Counted from the first letter of the stretch, positions 17,906-26,575 are shown. The stretch is DNA of 64,000 bases from Pirellulales bacterium (GCA_036490175.1 DASXEJ010000227.1:20280-84279); one strand, 5' to 3'. Notes: generated by a model from the letters alone, not told the origin. Made by a program: numbers and translations.

Positions 17906-19453
17906 ATGCGACACACCCTGCTTTTCACCGTCTTTTCCACCGTGACGTGCCTAGGTCTGGCGCTGGCGGCCGAGCCTGCGACCGCCGCAGGCCCTCGCTC
18001 GCGCACGGCTGCGAACGAAGACACGCGATTCTCGTTGGGAACTACTGACGATGTCGAGCCGCGCGAGGGCTTCGCCGGCGATTACGCCGAGGAATCGCTC
18101 GGCCAGCCCGCCGTCGACATCGCGCGGCGCGCACTGGGCTATGCGAAGGAGCCTGAATTGTCGGACGCCGTCCGGCCGCTCGACCTGGGCAACGAAAGCG
18201 ACCCGGCTCAGGAGAGCCAGTTCGACGACGTCGCTCCCGTGATTCAAGAGCGCGTCCTCAGTCCGCGCATGATCAAGCTCCGCGACAAGGCTCGCGCGAC
18301 GCTGGCCTACTATAATCGGAAACACCTCAACACACGCGATCATAACCCGTGGGAGGTGATGCACTCGATCGTCGCCTACGGCGTGCATTCGCAGCTCAAC
18401 CGCAGCGGACCAGACGGTGCGCCGGTCAACGCCATATCCTGGCTCTGCTGGAATGGCGACTGTCACGGCACGCGCATCCTCGAAGCCAATGGCAATCGTC
18501 TTGCCGCCCGCAAGGGGCCGCAAGTGCAAGGACATCCCGGACAGTTTCTGGCAATCCTCGCGCAGTCGTGCGTGGCGACAAATTGCCCGATCAAAGTCGG
18601 CGATCAGCGCTTTACTTTGGTCGACCTGATCGAATCGGAAAAGTTGGGTTGCCAGGCAGGCACGGAGCTGACCTTCAAACTGATCTCGCTCACCTACTAT
18701 TTGGATGTGGACGCCCACTGGACCAACTCGGCCGGCCAGGAATGGTCGATCGAGCGCCTGGTCCGTGAGGAAATGTCACAGCCGGTCATCGGCGCCGCGT
18801 GCGGAGGCACGCATCGCTTGATGGGTCTCGCCTACGCGGTACGCAAACGCGAGGAGTCTGGGCTGCCGATGACAGGCGAGTTCCGCAGGGCCAAGAAATA
18901 TCTCGACGAATATCATCGTTACACCCTCACCAAGTTGCAAAACTCGGATGGCTCTTTCAGCACCGAATGGTTCAAGGCGCCGGGCGCCCGGCCTGACATT
19001 GGCCGGCGCATCCAGACCTCGGGCCACATCCTGGAGTGGCTGTCGTATTCGCTCCCCTTGGACATGCTGGAAGATCCCCGTGTCGTGAAGACCGTCGAAT
19101 ACTTGACGAACGTGTTGCACGAGGGTGAAGAGCGCGAATGGGAGGTCGGTCCGCTGGGGCACGGCTTGCACAGCTTGGCGATCTACGATTCGCGCGTGTT
19201 CAAGCCCCGCAACGAGGTCAGCGATCGCACAGTCTCGACCGAGGAAACCACGACCAGCGAAGCGGCTGCGCCCATCGTTACAGGGCCGCTCGACGCCCGG
19301 ACGCCCGCTGAACTGCAAGTTCCAGATTACGAGCTGCGCGCCACACAGCCGAAGGCTACGGCCAACGCGACGCCGCGGACCACGCGACGCGACCCTAAGG
19401 CTGTGCCGCAACCGAAACGTTCTGCCCGTCGCCCACAAACCGCTCGGCCGTAG
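17906..19453 (+). CDS. Secreted protein of unknown function, possible alpha-toroid fold
   Basis: The 515-residue protein has a signal peptide (MRHTLLFTVFSTVTCLGLALAA). After a variable acidic segment comes a conserved-looking core from about residue 140 to 430, with HNPWEVMHSIVAYGVHSQ, WLCWNGDCHGTRIL, GGTHRLMGLAYAVRKREES and RIQTSGHILEWLSYSLPLD. Alternating helices with repeated His-containing turns and the phrase LQNSDGSFSTEWF resemble (alpha/alpha)6 toroids of prenyltransferase or terpene-cyclase type, but no catalytic DxDD or zinc site could be confirmed. The C-terminus is low-complexity and basic (RRDPKAVPQPKRSARRPQ). The ATG at 17906 is preferred to a GTG eight codons upstream. Confidence 0.8.
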   Translation: MRHTLLFTVFSTVTCLGLALAAEPATAAGPRSRTAANEDTRFSLGTTDDVEPREGFAGDYAEESLGQPAVDIARRALGYAKEPELSDAVRPLDLGNESDPAQESQFDDVAPVIQERVLSPRMIKLRDKARATLAYYNRKHLNTRDHNPWEVMHSIVAYGVHSQLNRSGPDGAPVNAISWLCWNGDCHGTRILEANGNRLAARKGPQVQGHPGQFLAILAQSCVATNCPIKVGDQRFTLVDLIESEKLGCQAGTELTFKLISLTYYLDVDAHWTNSAGQEWSIERLVREEMSQPVIGAACGGTHRLMGLAYAVRKREESGLPMTGEFRRAKKYLDEYHRYTLTKLQNSDGSFSTEWFKAPGARPDIGRRIQTSGHILEWLSYSLPLDMLEDPRVVKTVEYLTNVLHEGEEREWEVGPLGHGLHSLAIYDSRVFKPRNEVSDRTVSTEETTTSEAAAPIVTGPLDARTPAELQVPDYELRATQPKATANATPRTTRRDPKAVPQPKRSARRPQTARP

Positions 19454-19743
19454 TTGTCGCCCCTAGGGCACTACACAATCGCATTTGCCGATCCGTCGTG
19501 TGCCGAAGTATGATCGAAGGGGACCCTGCCGGCGCTTCCGCCGATGCGTGCCTTGTCGCAGGCGCCGTTCCAGCCGCTCGAACTCGCGCTGGCCATTAAG
19601 GGTTCGTCATAACGCACCGCGATGGCTGGTTAGTGTTGCTCGCGACGGCAAAACCTCGTACATTTCTGGCATCCCGCCGAGCTCATCGGCCATTCGGGGG
19701 CTGTGTCCCGTCTGCGTATCTCCTCGAGGTTTTTGCCTAGCGA

Positions 19744-20676
19744 ATGACCCCTGCACGTAACAGCGAGGAATTCCTGACGATCTTTCAAGCGGCGGTCCGC
19801 CTGGCCGAAGCCGTGCGGGTTGACGCAATCCTGTTGCTCGTCGATCAGCCGATCGATTGGCAGCAGTTGAAAGACAGCAGTCGCGGACAAAAGATCTTGC
19901 TCGCCGCTGACTCGGAAAGTGCTGTGGCTGGATCCGCACAGATCGGCCTGCCGGCGGTGATTCTACCTGACTCGTTTGACACCGCCGTACACGAGAAGCT
20001 GTCGCAGGCGCTACTGAATGCCGTGGCCGACGAGCTGTTGGCCAGCGGCGCACGCGTGGTCGCCTTATATGGGGGATTCGAGCCCCATTCGATCGATTCC
20101 ATCAGCTTGATCGACCTGGGCGAGCACCTGGGCCGGCTCACCGTTCGGGATCTGCGGCAACTCGAAACCCGCGTGCCGCTGGATACGCTGCAAACAGTGT
20201 TGAACCTGGCGCTCGAGATCGGCCGCGAAGGGCGCGAAGGCAAGCCGGTGGGGACGCTGTTCGTGGTCGGAGATGCCCACAAAGTACGCAGAATGAGCCG
20301 CTCGGCCAGCTTTGATCCCGTCAAAGGATACAGCCGACGCGAGCGCAATCTAAAGAGCGCGAAAGTCCGCGAGGGCATCAAAGAGATTGCCCAAATGGAC
20401 GGCGCGATTCTGGTCGCGCCAGACGGCACCGTCGAGGCCGCGGCCCAGTATCTCGACGCCTCGGCGGCCGACGTCACGCTCTCGAAGGGGCTGGGCGCGC
20501 GCCACTGGGCCGCTGCCGCTATAAGTCGTGCTACAAAGGCCGTGGCCGTCGCCGTCAGCGAGTCGAACGGCACGGTGCGCGTCTTCCAGGATGGCGAAGT
20601 CGTGCTGCGCATCGAGCCATTCCGCCGGCCCATGAAATGGAAGGACCTCGAATACGAGGGGGGCGCCGACCACTAG
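19744..20676 (+). CDS. Diadenylate cyclase, DacZ-like (PK_C-like domain plus DAC domain)
   Basis: The 310-residue protein has a C-terminal DAC (DisA_N) domain that would make c-di-AMP from two ATP. The catalytic DGA is at residues 219-221 (MDGAILVAPDGTV). The second motif reads GARHWAAAAISRATKAV at about 251-267, so the usual RHR is RHW here. The first ~130 residues form an alpha/beta domain containing VVALYGGFEPHSIDSISLI. This resembles the pyruvate-kinase C-terminal-like domain fused to DAC in archaeal DacZ, and not the DNA-binding HhH of DisA or the membrane region of CdaA. That comparison is from memory of family architecture. It would be a soluble cytoplasmic enzyme. Confidence 0.85.
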   Translation: MTPARNSEEFLTIFQAAVRLAEAVRVDAILLLVDQPIDWQQLKDSSRGQKILLAADSESAVAGSAQIGLPAVILPDSFDTAVHEKLSQALLNAVADELLASGARVVALYGGFEPHSIDSISLIDLGEHLGRLTVRDLRQLETRVPLDTLQTVLNLALEIGREGREGKPVGTLFVVGDAHKVRRMSRSASFDPVKGYSRRERNLKSAKVREGIKEIAQMDGAILVAPDGTVEAAAQYLDASAADVTLSKGLGARHWAAAAISRATKAVAVAVSESNGTVRVFQDGEVVLRIEPFRRPMKWKDLEYEGGADH

Positions 20677-20824
20677 GGTCGGCGGCCAATTGTCGTACCT
20701 GCGAAGGCATCAGCAGGTGCTGTCCCCACGCCATCCCGGCCTGTTTCTGGCCGGAGCCTTCGGCCCGTTTGTTCCAGGGTCACCGAGTCGTTTTGCTCCA
20801 GAATCCGATTCTTAGTACGTGTCA

Positions 20825-20842
20825 TTTTTGATTGATCAAAAA
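20825..20842. promoter_or_regulatory. Perfect inverted repeat upstream of DUF1559 promoter (candidate operator)
   Basis: The sequence TTTTTGATTGATCAAAAA is an 8+2+8 perfect inverted repeat, in an AT-rich patch that is unusual for this GC-rich window. It ends 6 bp before the -35 hexamer proposed below. The position and dyad symmetry are those of a dimeric regulator site. No regulator is encoded next to it. Confidence 0.5.
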
Positions 20843-20848
20843 TATTAC

Positions 20849-20876
20849 TTGCATAAAACAAAATCACGTATATTAT
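20849..20876 (+). promoter_or_regulatory. Sigma70-like promoter for the DUF1559 operon
   Basis: The -35 hexamer TTGCAT (20849-20854) and -10 hexamer TATTAT (20871-20876) are separated by 16 bp, about 55 bp upstream of the proposed GTG start at 20930. An overlapping TATATT gives a 14-bp spacer and is less likely. The AT content of this block contrasts sharply with its surroundings. Confidence 0.5.
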
Positions 20877-20929
20877 GTGACCAAATCCGCAATCCTTCTC
20901 ATTCCGTTGCTCTGGAAAGGCCAAGTCCG

Positions 20930-21952
20930 GTGAGTTACGCACCGTCAAGCACCAGTCGTCGCAGCCAATCTCCGCAGGCGTTCACCTTGGTCGAACTGTT
21001 GGTCGTCATAGCCATCATTGGGCTGTTGGTCGGACTGCTTCTGCCCGCGGTACAGGCGGCCCGCGAGGCGGCTCGTCGCAGCCAATGCCAGAACAACCTC
21101 AAGCAAATCGGCCTGGCGCTACAGTGCTTCGAGGGGAGCCGTGGATTCTTCCCGCCCGGCTATATCAGTCAGCCCACAAGCTTGTTGATGGGGCCGGTGG
21201 ATCCGGGCTTCGACGACGCTGGTCCTGGCTGGGGCTGGTTGGCGCTGGCGCTACCGTACATCGAGCAAGGGAGCCTGTACGGTTCACTGAACCTGAACCT
21301 GAAATGCTGGGACCCCGCGAACACGACGATGGTCCAAACGCCGATTCCGATTTTTCGCTGCCCATCGGACTACATGGGGGAAAATCCGGGATCAGAACAA
21401 ACGGTGAATGTCTCGGATGTCGCAAACAACACGCTGGCAACGTTCGCGCGAGCGAACTACGTCTCGAGTGTGGGGAGCAGCACGCTGTGGTGCAGTTGGC
21501 CCATCTCGATCCAGCCGAACGGAGCCCTCTATCGCAACAGCACGACGCGCATTGCCGACGTGACTGATGGACTAAGCCAAACCGTATTCGCGGCAGAGCG
21601 ATCGTCGAACATCAGCGACTCGGTCTGGGCCGGCATCGTTCCCAACTCGGTTCACTGGTCGTATCCGCCCTATGCAGGCATTGGGACCGGAGGGTTGAAC
21701 ACGCCCTACGACGGTCCCGGTGCGTTCGTCGGCGCGCATGGCGGTCCGTGTCCGTATGAGGATCCTGTGGTGATTCATCCGCCGAACAGTCCACTGGGAC
21801 ACAGCGACCAGTTTCAATCGACGCATCCGGGCGGATCGAACATCCTGCTGGGGGACGGCTCGGTGCATTTCTATAGCGATGGGCATGCACTTTCGACCTG
21901 GGTAGCTCTCGTCAGCCGCAACGGCGGAGAGGTGATCGGTGAGGCATTTTAG
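20930..21952 (+). CDS. DUF1559 protein with prepilin-type N-terminal motif
   Basis: The 340-residue protein has a type IV pilin-like leader with the processing site before Phe18 (QAFTLVELLVV) and the hydrophobic helix IAIIGLLVGLLLPAVQAA, followed by REAARRSQCQNNLKQIGLAL. The DUF1559 body and its C-terminal H-x-GG...LGDGSVHFYSDGH...W..L..RNGGEV signature are complete. DUF1559 proteins are a very large family specific to planctomycetes and relatives, probably surface pseudopilin-like proteins. The GTG at 20930 has GGAAAGG about 10 nt upstream and gives a short leader; the open frame upstream crosses the promoter. Its stop overlaps the start of the redoxin gene by 14 bp. Confidence 0.93.
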   Translation: MSYAPSSTSRRSQSPQAFTLVELLVVIAIIGLLVGLLLPAVQAAREAARRSQCQNNLKQIGLALQCFEGSRGFFPPGYISQPTSLLMGPVDPGFDDAGPGWGWLALALPYIEQGSLYGSLNLNLKCWDPANTTMVQTPIPIFRCPSDYMGENPGSEQTVNVSDVANNTLATFARANYVSSVGSSTLWCSWPISIQPNGALYRNSTTRIADVTDGLSQTVFAAERSSNISDSVWAGIVPNSVHWSYPPYAGIGTGGLNTPYDGPGAFVGAHGGPCPYEDPVVIHPPNSPLGHSDQFQSTHPGGSNILLGDGSVHFYSDGHALSTWVALVSRNGGEVIGEAF

Positions 21953-22763
21953 TCTGTCGCGATGCGTCCGCTCTCGCGCGTTGCTCTGCCTGCTGGGAAG
22001 CCTGTCTGTCGTCGGTCTAGGCTTGTACGGTTGGGTCGATGCTTGGCCAAGATCCCGGGCAAGCGTCCAGCCAGCCCAGGCCGCGGTGCCGCGCAGCGCC
22101 GGCGTACACGCGAATGGAAAAGTTCATTTCGACATTTTATCGAAGTTGCTGGCCGAAGATCGGCGCAGCACAGCGCCGGATGCATGGCTGCGCGAATTGG
22201 CAGCATTGCCCGCTTCGTTTCGCGTTGTCACGCAAGGTCACGAACTGATCGACCATACCGCCCCCGATTTCACCCTTTATGATCATCACCATCATCACTG
22301 GAAACTGTCCGAGCAGGTCGCTCAGGGGTCCGTCGTGGTGGTGTTTTACCTCGGTTATTACTGCAACGCGTGCGTACACCATCTGTTCGAATTGAATGCC
22401 GACGTTGATCGATTCCGATCGTTGGGTGCCGAGGTGGTGGCGATCAGCGGCGACGAGCGGGAGGCAAACCAGAAGCAGTTCGAGCGCTATGGAGCCTTCA
22501 ACTTTTCGGTGCTGACCGATCCGGCCCATCGCGTGGCCCAATCCTTTGGAGTTTTCGTTCCCGCCACAAACGCCGCGCCCGAGCTCGTGCTCCACGGCAC
22601 GTTCCTTATTGATCGGCAGGGGCGGGTGCGCTGGGTCCATTATGGCGACACGCCGTTTCGCAGCAGCCAAGCGTTGCTGTACGAGTTGGCTCGCATTGAG
22701 GAAAAACTGCCGCAGCCGACGAGCGCGCTCGTGGTTGTCGACGAAGACGCGTGTCGACCATGA
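21939..22763 (+). CDS. Membrane-anchored thioredoxin-fold redoxin (AhpC/TSA-like)
   Basis: The 274-residue protein has an N-terminal hydrophobic segment (ALLCLLGSLSVVGLGLYGWV) acting as an anchor or signal. The redoxin core includes APDFTLYDH, VVVVFYLGYYCNACVHHLF with a Cys142-x-x-Cys145 pair, VVAISGDEREANQKQFERY and FLIDRQGRVRWVHYGDTPF. This order is that of peroxiredoxin-like AhpC/TSA proteins. A run of five His at residues 116-120, just before the first strand, is unusual. The GTG at 21939 lies inside the end of the DUF1559 gene, and the following lipoprotein gene overlaps it by ATGA, so the three are probably translationally coupled. An envelope disulfide or peroxide function is inferred. 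Confidence 0.87.
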   Translation: MRHFSLSRCVRSRALLCLLGSLSVVGLGLYGWVDAWPRSRASVQPAQAAVPRSAGVHANGKVHFDILSKLLAEDRRSTAPDAWLRELAALPASFRVVTQGHELIDHTAPDFTLYDHHHHHWKLSEQVAQGSVVVVFYLGYYCNACVHHLFELNADVDRFRSLGAEVVAISGDEREANQKQFERYGAFNFSVLTDPAHRVAQSFGVFVPATNAAPELVLHGTFLIDRQGRVRWVHYGDTPFRSSQALLYELARIEEKLPQPTSALVVVDEDACRP

Positions 22764-23080
22764 AGACGGCACAGATTCTTTCCATACTGATCACGCTGGT
22801 TTTGGTCGCTTCGGGATGCCGTCGCCCGACGCAAGAAGACCGCGACAATCGCAGATTGCTGGATGCGATCCTTACCACGATCACGATCAAGAATGCGCGA
22901 TTGCTCGATGACAACGAGCAGTGGGCCCAGTCGCGCCACGACGCCGGCCAACTCACAGACGGCGAATTCGACAGCATGACTGCCATCATCGCCAAAGCAC
23001 GCCGCGGTGATTGGTCACGAGCCGAGGCTGATGGGTACGCCTTCCGCAAGAAACGCCCATTCGTTCGAGAAGGGCAGTAG
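22760..23080 (+). CDS. Small lipoprotein in the DUF1559-redoxin operon
   Basis: The 106-residue product begins MKTAQILSILITLVLVASGC, a lipoprotein signal with lipobox ASGC. The mature part is charged and helical (EDRDNRRLLDAILTTITIKN, ARLLDDNEQWAQSRHDAG) and ends with a basic tail. No known domain is recognisable. I use the ATG at 22760, which overlaps the redoxin stop as ATGA, in preference to a GTG three codons earlier. Its place directly after a redoxin suggests a partner role in the envelope. Confidence 0.75.
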   Translation: MKTAQILSILITLVLVASGCRRPTQEDRDNRRLLDAILTTITIKNARLLDDNEQWAQSRHDAGQLTDGEFDSMTAIIAKARRGDWSRAEADGYAFRKKRPFVREGQ

Positions 23081-23116
23081 CAGCTCAGGCCGTCGTTGGC
23101 CGATGCGCGAGTCCAT

Positions 23117-23794
23117 CTAGCTTGGCCGATCGATCAGCAGCGCCACCTCGAACCGCGCGTAGGGAACCTCGCTGCGAACGATCGGCGCCGGTCGAATGCG
23201 CATCTCGCTCGTTACCTTGCCCCACGATTTCACCTGGTAGACGAACAAATTAGGTTCCGGCGCGATCGCGCGTTTAAAGCTGAAACGCGACTCGAGAAGT
23301 GCCACGAGCTTGCGAGCGTCTCCGGTTGTGCCAAAGAAAGTGATCCGTTCGACCTGTTGCTTCTTGTTGAAATAATAAGTCAGCGAGCCGGCAATATCGG
23401 CGTCGGTCGTCCCGCTCACCAGGGGGACGCGATAACCTTGCACGTCTAACTCTGCCAGGCTGGCCGATACCCGGGGCCAGGTCGCCATGATCCAATTCGT
23501 GGTGATTTCGAAGCGCAGCACTTCTTCCAGCGGATGCACGACCTGTTGCTTCTGGGCGCTAGAAACCTTGACGGCGCCCCCCTCATGCGGCGCGCCGGCC
23601 GAGTTGAAATCGGCAACATGGGCTGGCGCTGCTTTTGTTTCCGTCGTTGCCACCTGAGCAGTTGTTGCGTCGGCGGTGGCAGCGGGCCAAAACCGTGCGC
23701 TTAGCCCCTTAATCCCCCCCAACGTCGACATCACGTAGGGAAGTGCGGCGGTGGCGACCACGATCAGACCGAACAGCTTGTTCTTAGCAAACAT
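23117..23794 (-). CDS. Membrane-anchored protein of unknown function (DUF6690-like)
   Basis: The 225-residue protein starts MFAKNKLFGLIVVATAALPY, with one N-terminal transmembrane or signal segment. A variable Ala/Thr-rich stretch follows, then a compact domain with PLEEVLRFEITTNWIMATWP, GYRVPLVSGTTDADIAGSLT and VERITFFGTTGDARKLVALL. I recognise this as a planctomycete-conserved pattern, tentatively DUF6690, with no known function. The ATG at 23794 is preceded by GAGG about 8-9 nt upstream, which decides it against the longer frame. It is convergent with the small lipoprotein gene. Confidence 0.75.
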   Translation of the reverse strand: MFAKNKLFGLIVVATAALPYVMSTLGGIKGLSARFWPAATADATTAQVATTETKAAPAHVADFNSAGAPHEGGAVKVSSAQKQQVVHPLEEVLRFEITTNWIMATWPRVSASLAELDVQGYRVPLVSGTTDADIAGSLTYYFNKKQQVERITFFGTTGDARKLVALLESRFSFKRAIAPEPNLFVYQVKSWGKVTSEMRIRPAPIVRSEVPYARFEVALLIDRPS

Positions 23795-24014
23795 AGGCGC
23801 CTCGTTTGCGCGGCCCAAAACCCCTGACGGCCCATCTGGCGCGATTGTTCCGGACTGCAACCGGCAGGCGAGGGAATCGCACCACGACTCATCGATTTCT
23901 ATCGGTTGCGCAGTGAGGCAACTCGCATTAAGCGCAGGCGCACGGCACCACTACGCCAGATGGCGCAACTGGAAACTCCCCTTCGTCCCGGGCGCAGAAT
24001 CGGCCGCCGCAGAG

Positions 24015-25121
24015 CTACGTTTTGGGGATCGCCACCCGTTCGCCCCCTTTCATGGCCGACTGGTGGGCGCAGATGCCGGTCATGGTCCAATTGGCGCTCG
24101 CGCCGGCGTCGGGGCGCGGCGGCCGATCTTCCACGATGGCGCTAATGAACTCGTGGGCCAGGTGCGGGTGCGAGCCACCATGACCACTGCCTTGAATGAA
24201 AGAAAGATGCTGCGCATCGTCGGCGTCGTACACTCCCTTGGTTGTGTAGCGGCGAATCCCCTCGGGAAGCAAGTGGGCAAAGTCGGGCACGGTAACCCGC
24301 TCGGGCTTTTCGCCCTGATGCAGCACGCACGGTTCGTGCTCGATGCGCGTCCATTCAAACGTAGCCTTGTCGCCGTAGACGTCGAAGCTCTCGATGTACT
24401 GCCGCGCCGTCTCGAACAGGCTGCGCGTGACCTCGCAGGCCAGATTCGAGTCCGCCATCTTGATCGTGGCCGTCTCGACAGCGAACGGAGAGCCATACTT
24501 GGCCGTCAGCGCCTCGCTAATCTGGCCCGACCCGTGGCAGACCACGCTCTCGGCCCGTTTGTTCGGCAGGTGCAGGCAAGGGCTGACGCAGTGCGTGGCG
24601 TAGTGCATCGGGGGCAATCCCTCCCAGTAGCCAGGCCAGCCAGCCATCTCCTGCTGATGCGCACCGCGCAAAAACTGAAGGCGTCCCAACTTCCCGGTTT
24701 CGTAAAGCTGCTTCACGAATAGGAATTCGCGACTGTAGACCACGGTTTCCATCATCATGTAGTGCTTGCCGCTTGCCTTCTGGGCCGCGACGATGGCCAG
24801 GCATTCCTCCACGGTCGTTCCCATTGGCACGGTGCTTGCCACGTGCTTGCCGGCCCGCAGGCCTGCCAGGCTCTGCGGCGCATGATCGGGGATCGGCGTG
24901 TTGATGTGCACGGCGTCCACATTCGGATCGGCCAGCACGTCCTCGTACTTTTGGTAGCGAGTTTTAACGCCAAAATGGTCGCCAATCTGGTCCAACTTCT
25001 CTTTGCTGCGCTGGCAGATGGCATACATCTCGGCTTGCGGATGATTTTGGTAAATGGGAATGAACTCGGCGCCAAAACCCAAACCAATGATTGCGACGCG
25101 CACCTTTCGAGGGCTTGCCAT
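24015..25121 (-). CDS. Gfo/Idh/MocA-family NAD(P)-dependent oxidoreductase
   Basis: The 368-residue protein has an N-terminal Rossmann fold, VRVAIIGLGFGAEFIPIYQN (GxGxG/A), followed by the family EKP-like region, here reading PMGTTVEECLAIVAAQKASG with Lys of the usual EKP replaced by Pro-Met. The remainder matches the C-terminal Gfo/Idh/MocA domain and ends with a metal/active-site region including GSGHGGSHPHLAHEFISAIV. Members oxidise or reduce sugars and related polyols and are abundant in planctomycetes. The ATG at 25121 has AGGA 9 nt upstream. The missing EKP lysine, known to be catalytic in many members, suggests altered chemistry or a non-classical subfamily. Confidence 0.88.
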   Translation of the reverse strand: MASPRKVRVAIIGLGFGAEFIPIYQNHPQAEMYAICQRSKEKLDQIGDHFGVKTRYQKYEDVLADPNVDAVHINTPIPDHAPQSLAGLRAGKHVASTVPMGTTVEECLAIVAAQKASGKHYMMMETVVYSREFLFVKQLYETGKLGRLQFLRGAHQQEMAGWPGYWEGLPPMHYATHCVSPCLHLPNKRAESVVCHGSGQISEALTAKYGSPFAVETATIKMADSNLACEVTRSLFETARQYIESFDVYGDKATFEWTRIEHEPCVLHQGEKPERVTVPDFAHLLPEGIRRYTTKGVYDADDAQHLSFIQGSGHGGSHPHLAHEFISAIVEDRPPRPDAGASANWTMTGICAHQSAMKGGERVAIPKT

Positions 25122-25242
25122 AAGGGATCCTATTCCGCAGTGATGTCCGGGGAGCAATGATTGCGGTCGCAGCAGGGCGATACCGCAGTGACCAGCAAGA
25201 GGTGATTACCAGAGAAAACGTGGCCAGATTACAATACGCCGT

Positions 25243-26532
25243 GTGACGACGCAAGAAAACGCTGCCGAACCATCGAGCGAAGCACACCGGCTCGACGATT
25301 ATCGCTGGCTGACATCCGCCGAAGCTAGGCCCTGGCTCGAGCTAGCCACCACGGCCACACAGTCGACGGTGCAGCTCACGGCACTGTTGCGCCGGCAACT
25401 TTCGCCGGCGCGCACGCACCTGGTGCTGGAACAGGTCGAGTTGCGGCGGCGCGCGACCGCCAAATTTGCAGCCGCGGCAGAAATGTTTTTCGCACCCCGC
25501 GCACTTGAGCAGGCCACGGACCAGTTCGTGGCCGCCTACAAGGCCGCGCGGTTTCCGGCGGACGAGCCGGTCGCGGATTTGTGCTGCGGCATTGGCGGAG
25601 ACCTCTTGGCGCTCGCGGCCCGCGGGCCTGTGACCGGTGTCGACCGTGATCTGGCGCTTGCGCTGCTGGCAGCGAAAAACGTCACGATTCCTCAGGGCGA
25701 GCACGAGACACCGCTCCATCAACCGGCGGCCCAGGGCAGGGCAGGGGGGACTACGCCAGTCGGAGTGATCGTTGGCGACGTGGCCACGTTCGATGTCGGT
25801 AATATCGCCGCCTGGCACATCGACCCTGATCGTCGACCGCAGGGACGCCGCACCACGCAAGTGGAATTGCACGAGCCCGGCCCGGACGTGATCGATCGCC
25901 TGCGCATGTTGTGCCCACAGGCCGCGGTGAAACTGGCGCCGGCGGCGGTTGTTCCTGACGCCTGGGCCGAAGTTGCCGAGCAAGAATGGATCAGCCGCGC
26001 TGGTCAATGCCGGCAACTCGTCTGCTGGTTCGGAAGCCTGGCAGAAAATCCTGGCTCGCGCCGTGCGACGATCGTTGATCGCGGTTGGCCGGTGGTGCGA
26101 TCGATCGTCGGTTGTGCAGACGACGAAGTGCCGCATGCAGTCGCGCTCGGCCGGTATATATTCGAACCCGACGCTGCGGTGCTGGCCGCTGGTTTGACGG
26201 CAACGCTTGCCAACGAGCATGGCCTGGAAGCCATCACGCCTGGTGTGGCCTATCTCACGGCAGACCGGCCAATCGTCGACTTGGCACTGGCCCGTTTCCA
26301 GATTCGCGAGGTGTTGCCGCTCGACCTGCGACGATTGCGCGATGTATTGCGGTCGCGGAACATCGGCACGCTGGAGATCAAAAAGCGCGGCGTCGAGTGC
26401 GAGCCCGAGCAGCTGCGCCGCCAATTGCGACCGGCGGGCGATGCCTCGGCCACGCTCATCGTGCTACCGATGGCCGGCCGGCCGACAGTGATCCTGGCGG
26501 ATCGCCTGGTCGCGGCCGGATCGACAGGTTGA
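25243..26532 (+). CDS. Class I SAM methyltransferase with THUMP-like C-terminal domain
   Basis: The 429-residue protein has a helical N-terminal region, then a SAM-binding core with VADLCCGIGGDLLALAARGP (motif I) and VTGVDRDLALALLAAKNV (post-I acid). The segment WHIDPDRRPQGRRTTQ resembles the D/N-P-P-x motif region of nucleic-acid methyltransferases, with PDRR in that place. The C-terminal ~90 residues (LGRYIFEPDAAVLAAGL, REVLPLDLRRLRDVLRSRN) fit the THUMP_like domain seen in this family. An RNA substrate is likely but unproven. The start is GTG at 25243, and the gene is convergent with the next by 44 bp. Confidence 0.83.
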   Translation: MTTQENAAEPSSEAHRLDDYRWLTSAEARPWLELATTATQSTVQLTALLRRQLSPARTHLVLEQVELRRRATAKFAAAAEMFFAPRALEQATDQFVAAYKAARFPADEPVADLCCGIGGDLLALAARGPVTGVDRDLALALLAAKNVTIPQGEHETPLHQPAAQGRAGGTTPVGVIVGDVATFDVGNIAAWHIDPDRRPQGRRTTQVELHEPGPDVIDRLRMLCPQAAVKLAPAAVVPDAWAEVAEQEWISRAGQCRQLVCWFGSLAENPGSRRATIVDRGWPVVRSIVGCADDEVPHAVALGRYIFEPDAAVLAAGLTATLANEHGLEAITPGVAYLTADRPIVDLALARFQIREVLPLDLRRLRDVLRSRNIGTLEIKKRGVECEPEQLRRQLRPAGDASATLIVLPMAGRPTVILADRLVAAGSTG

Positions 26533-26575
26533 TCCGCCGCCCCTGCATCGCCGGCACCCACACGCGTCCCAGGGG

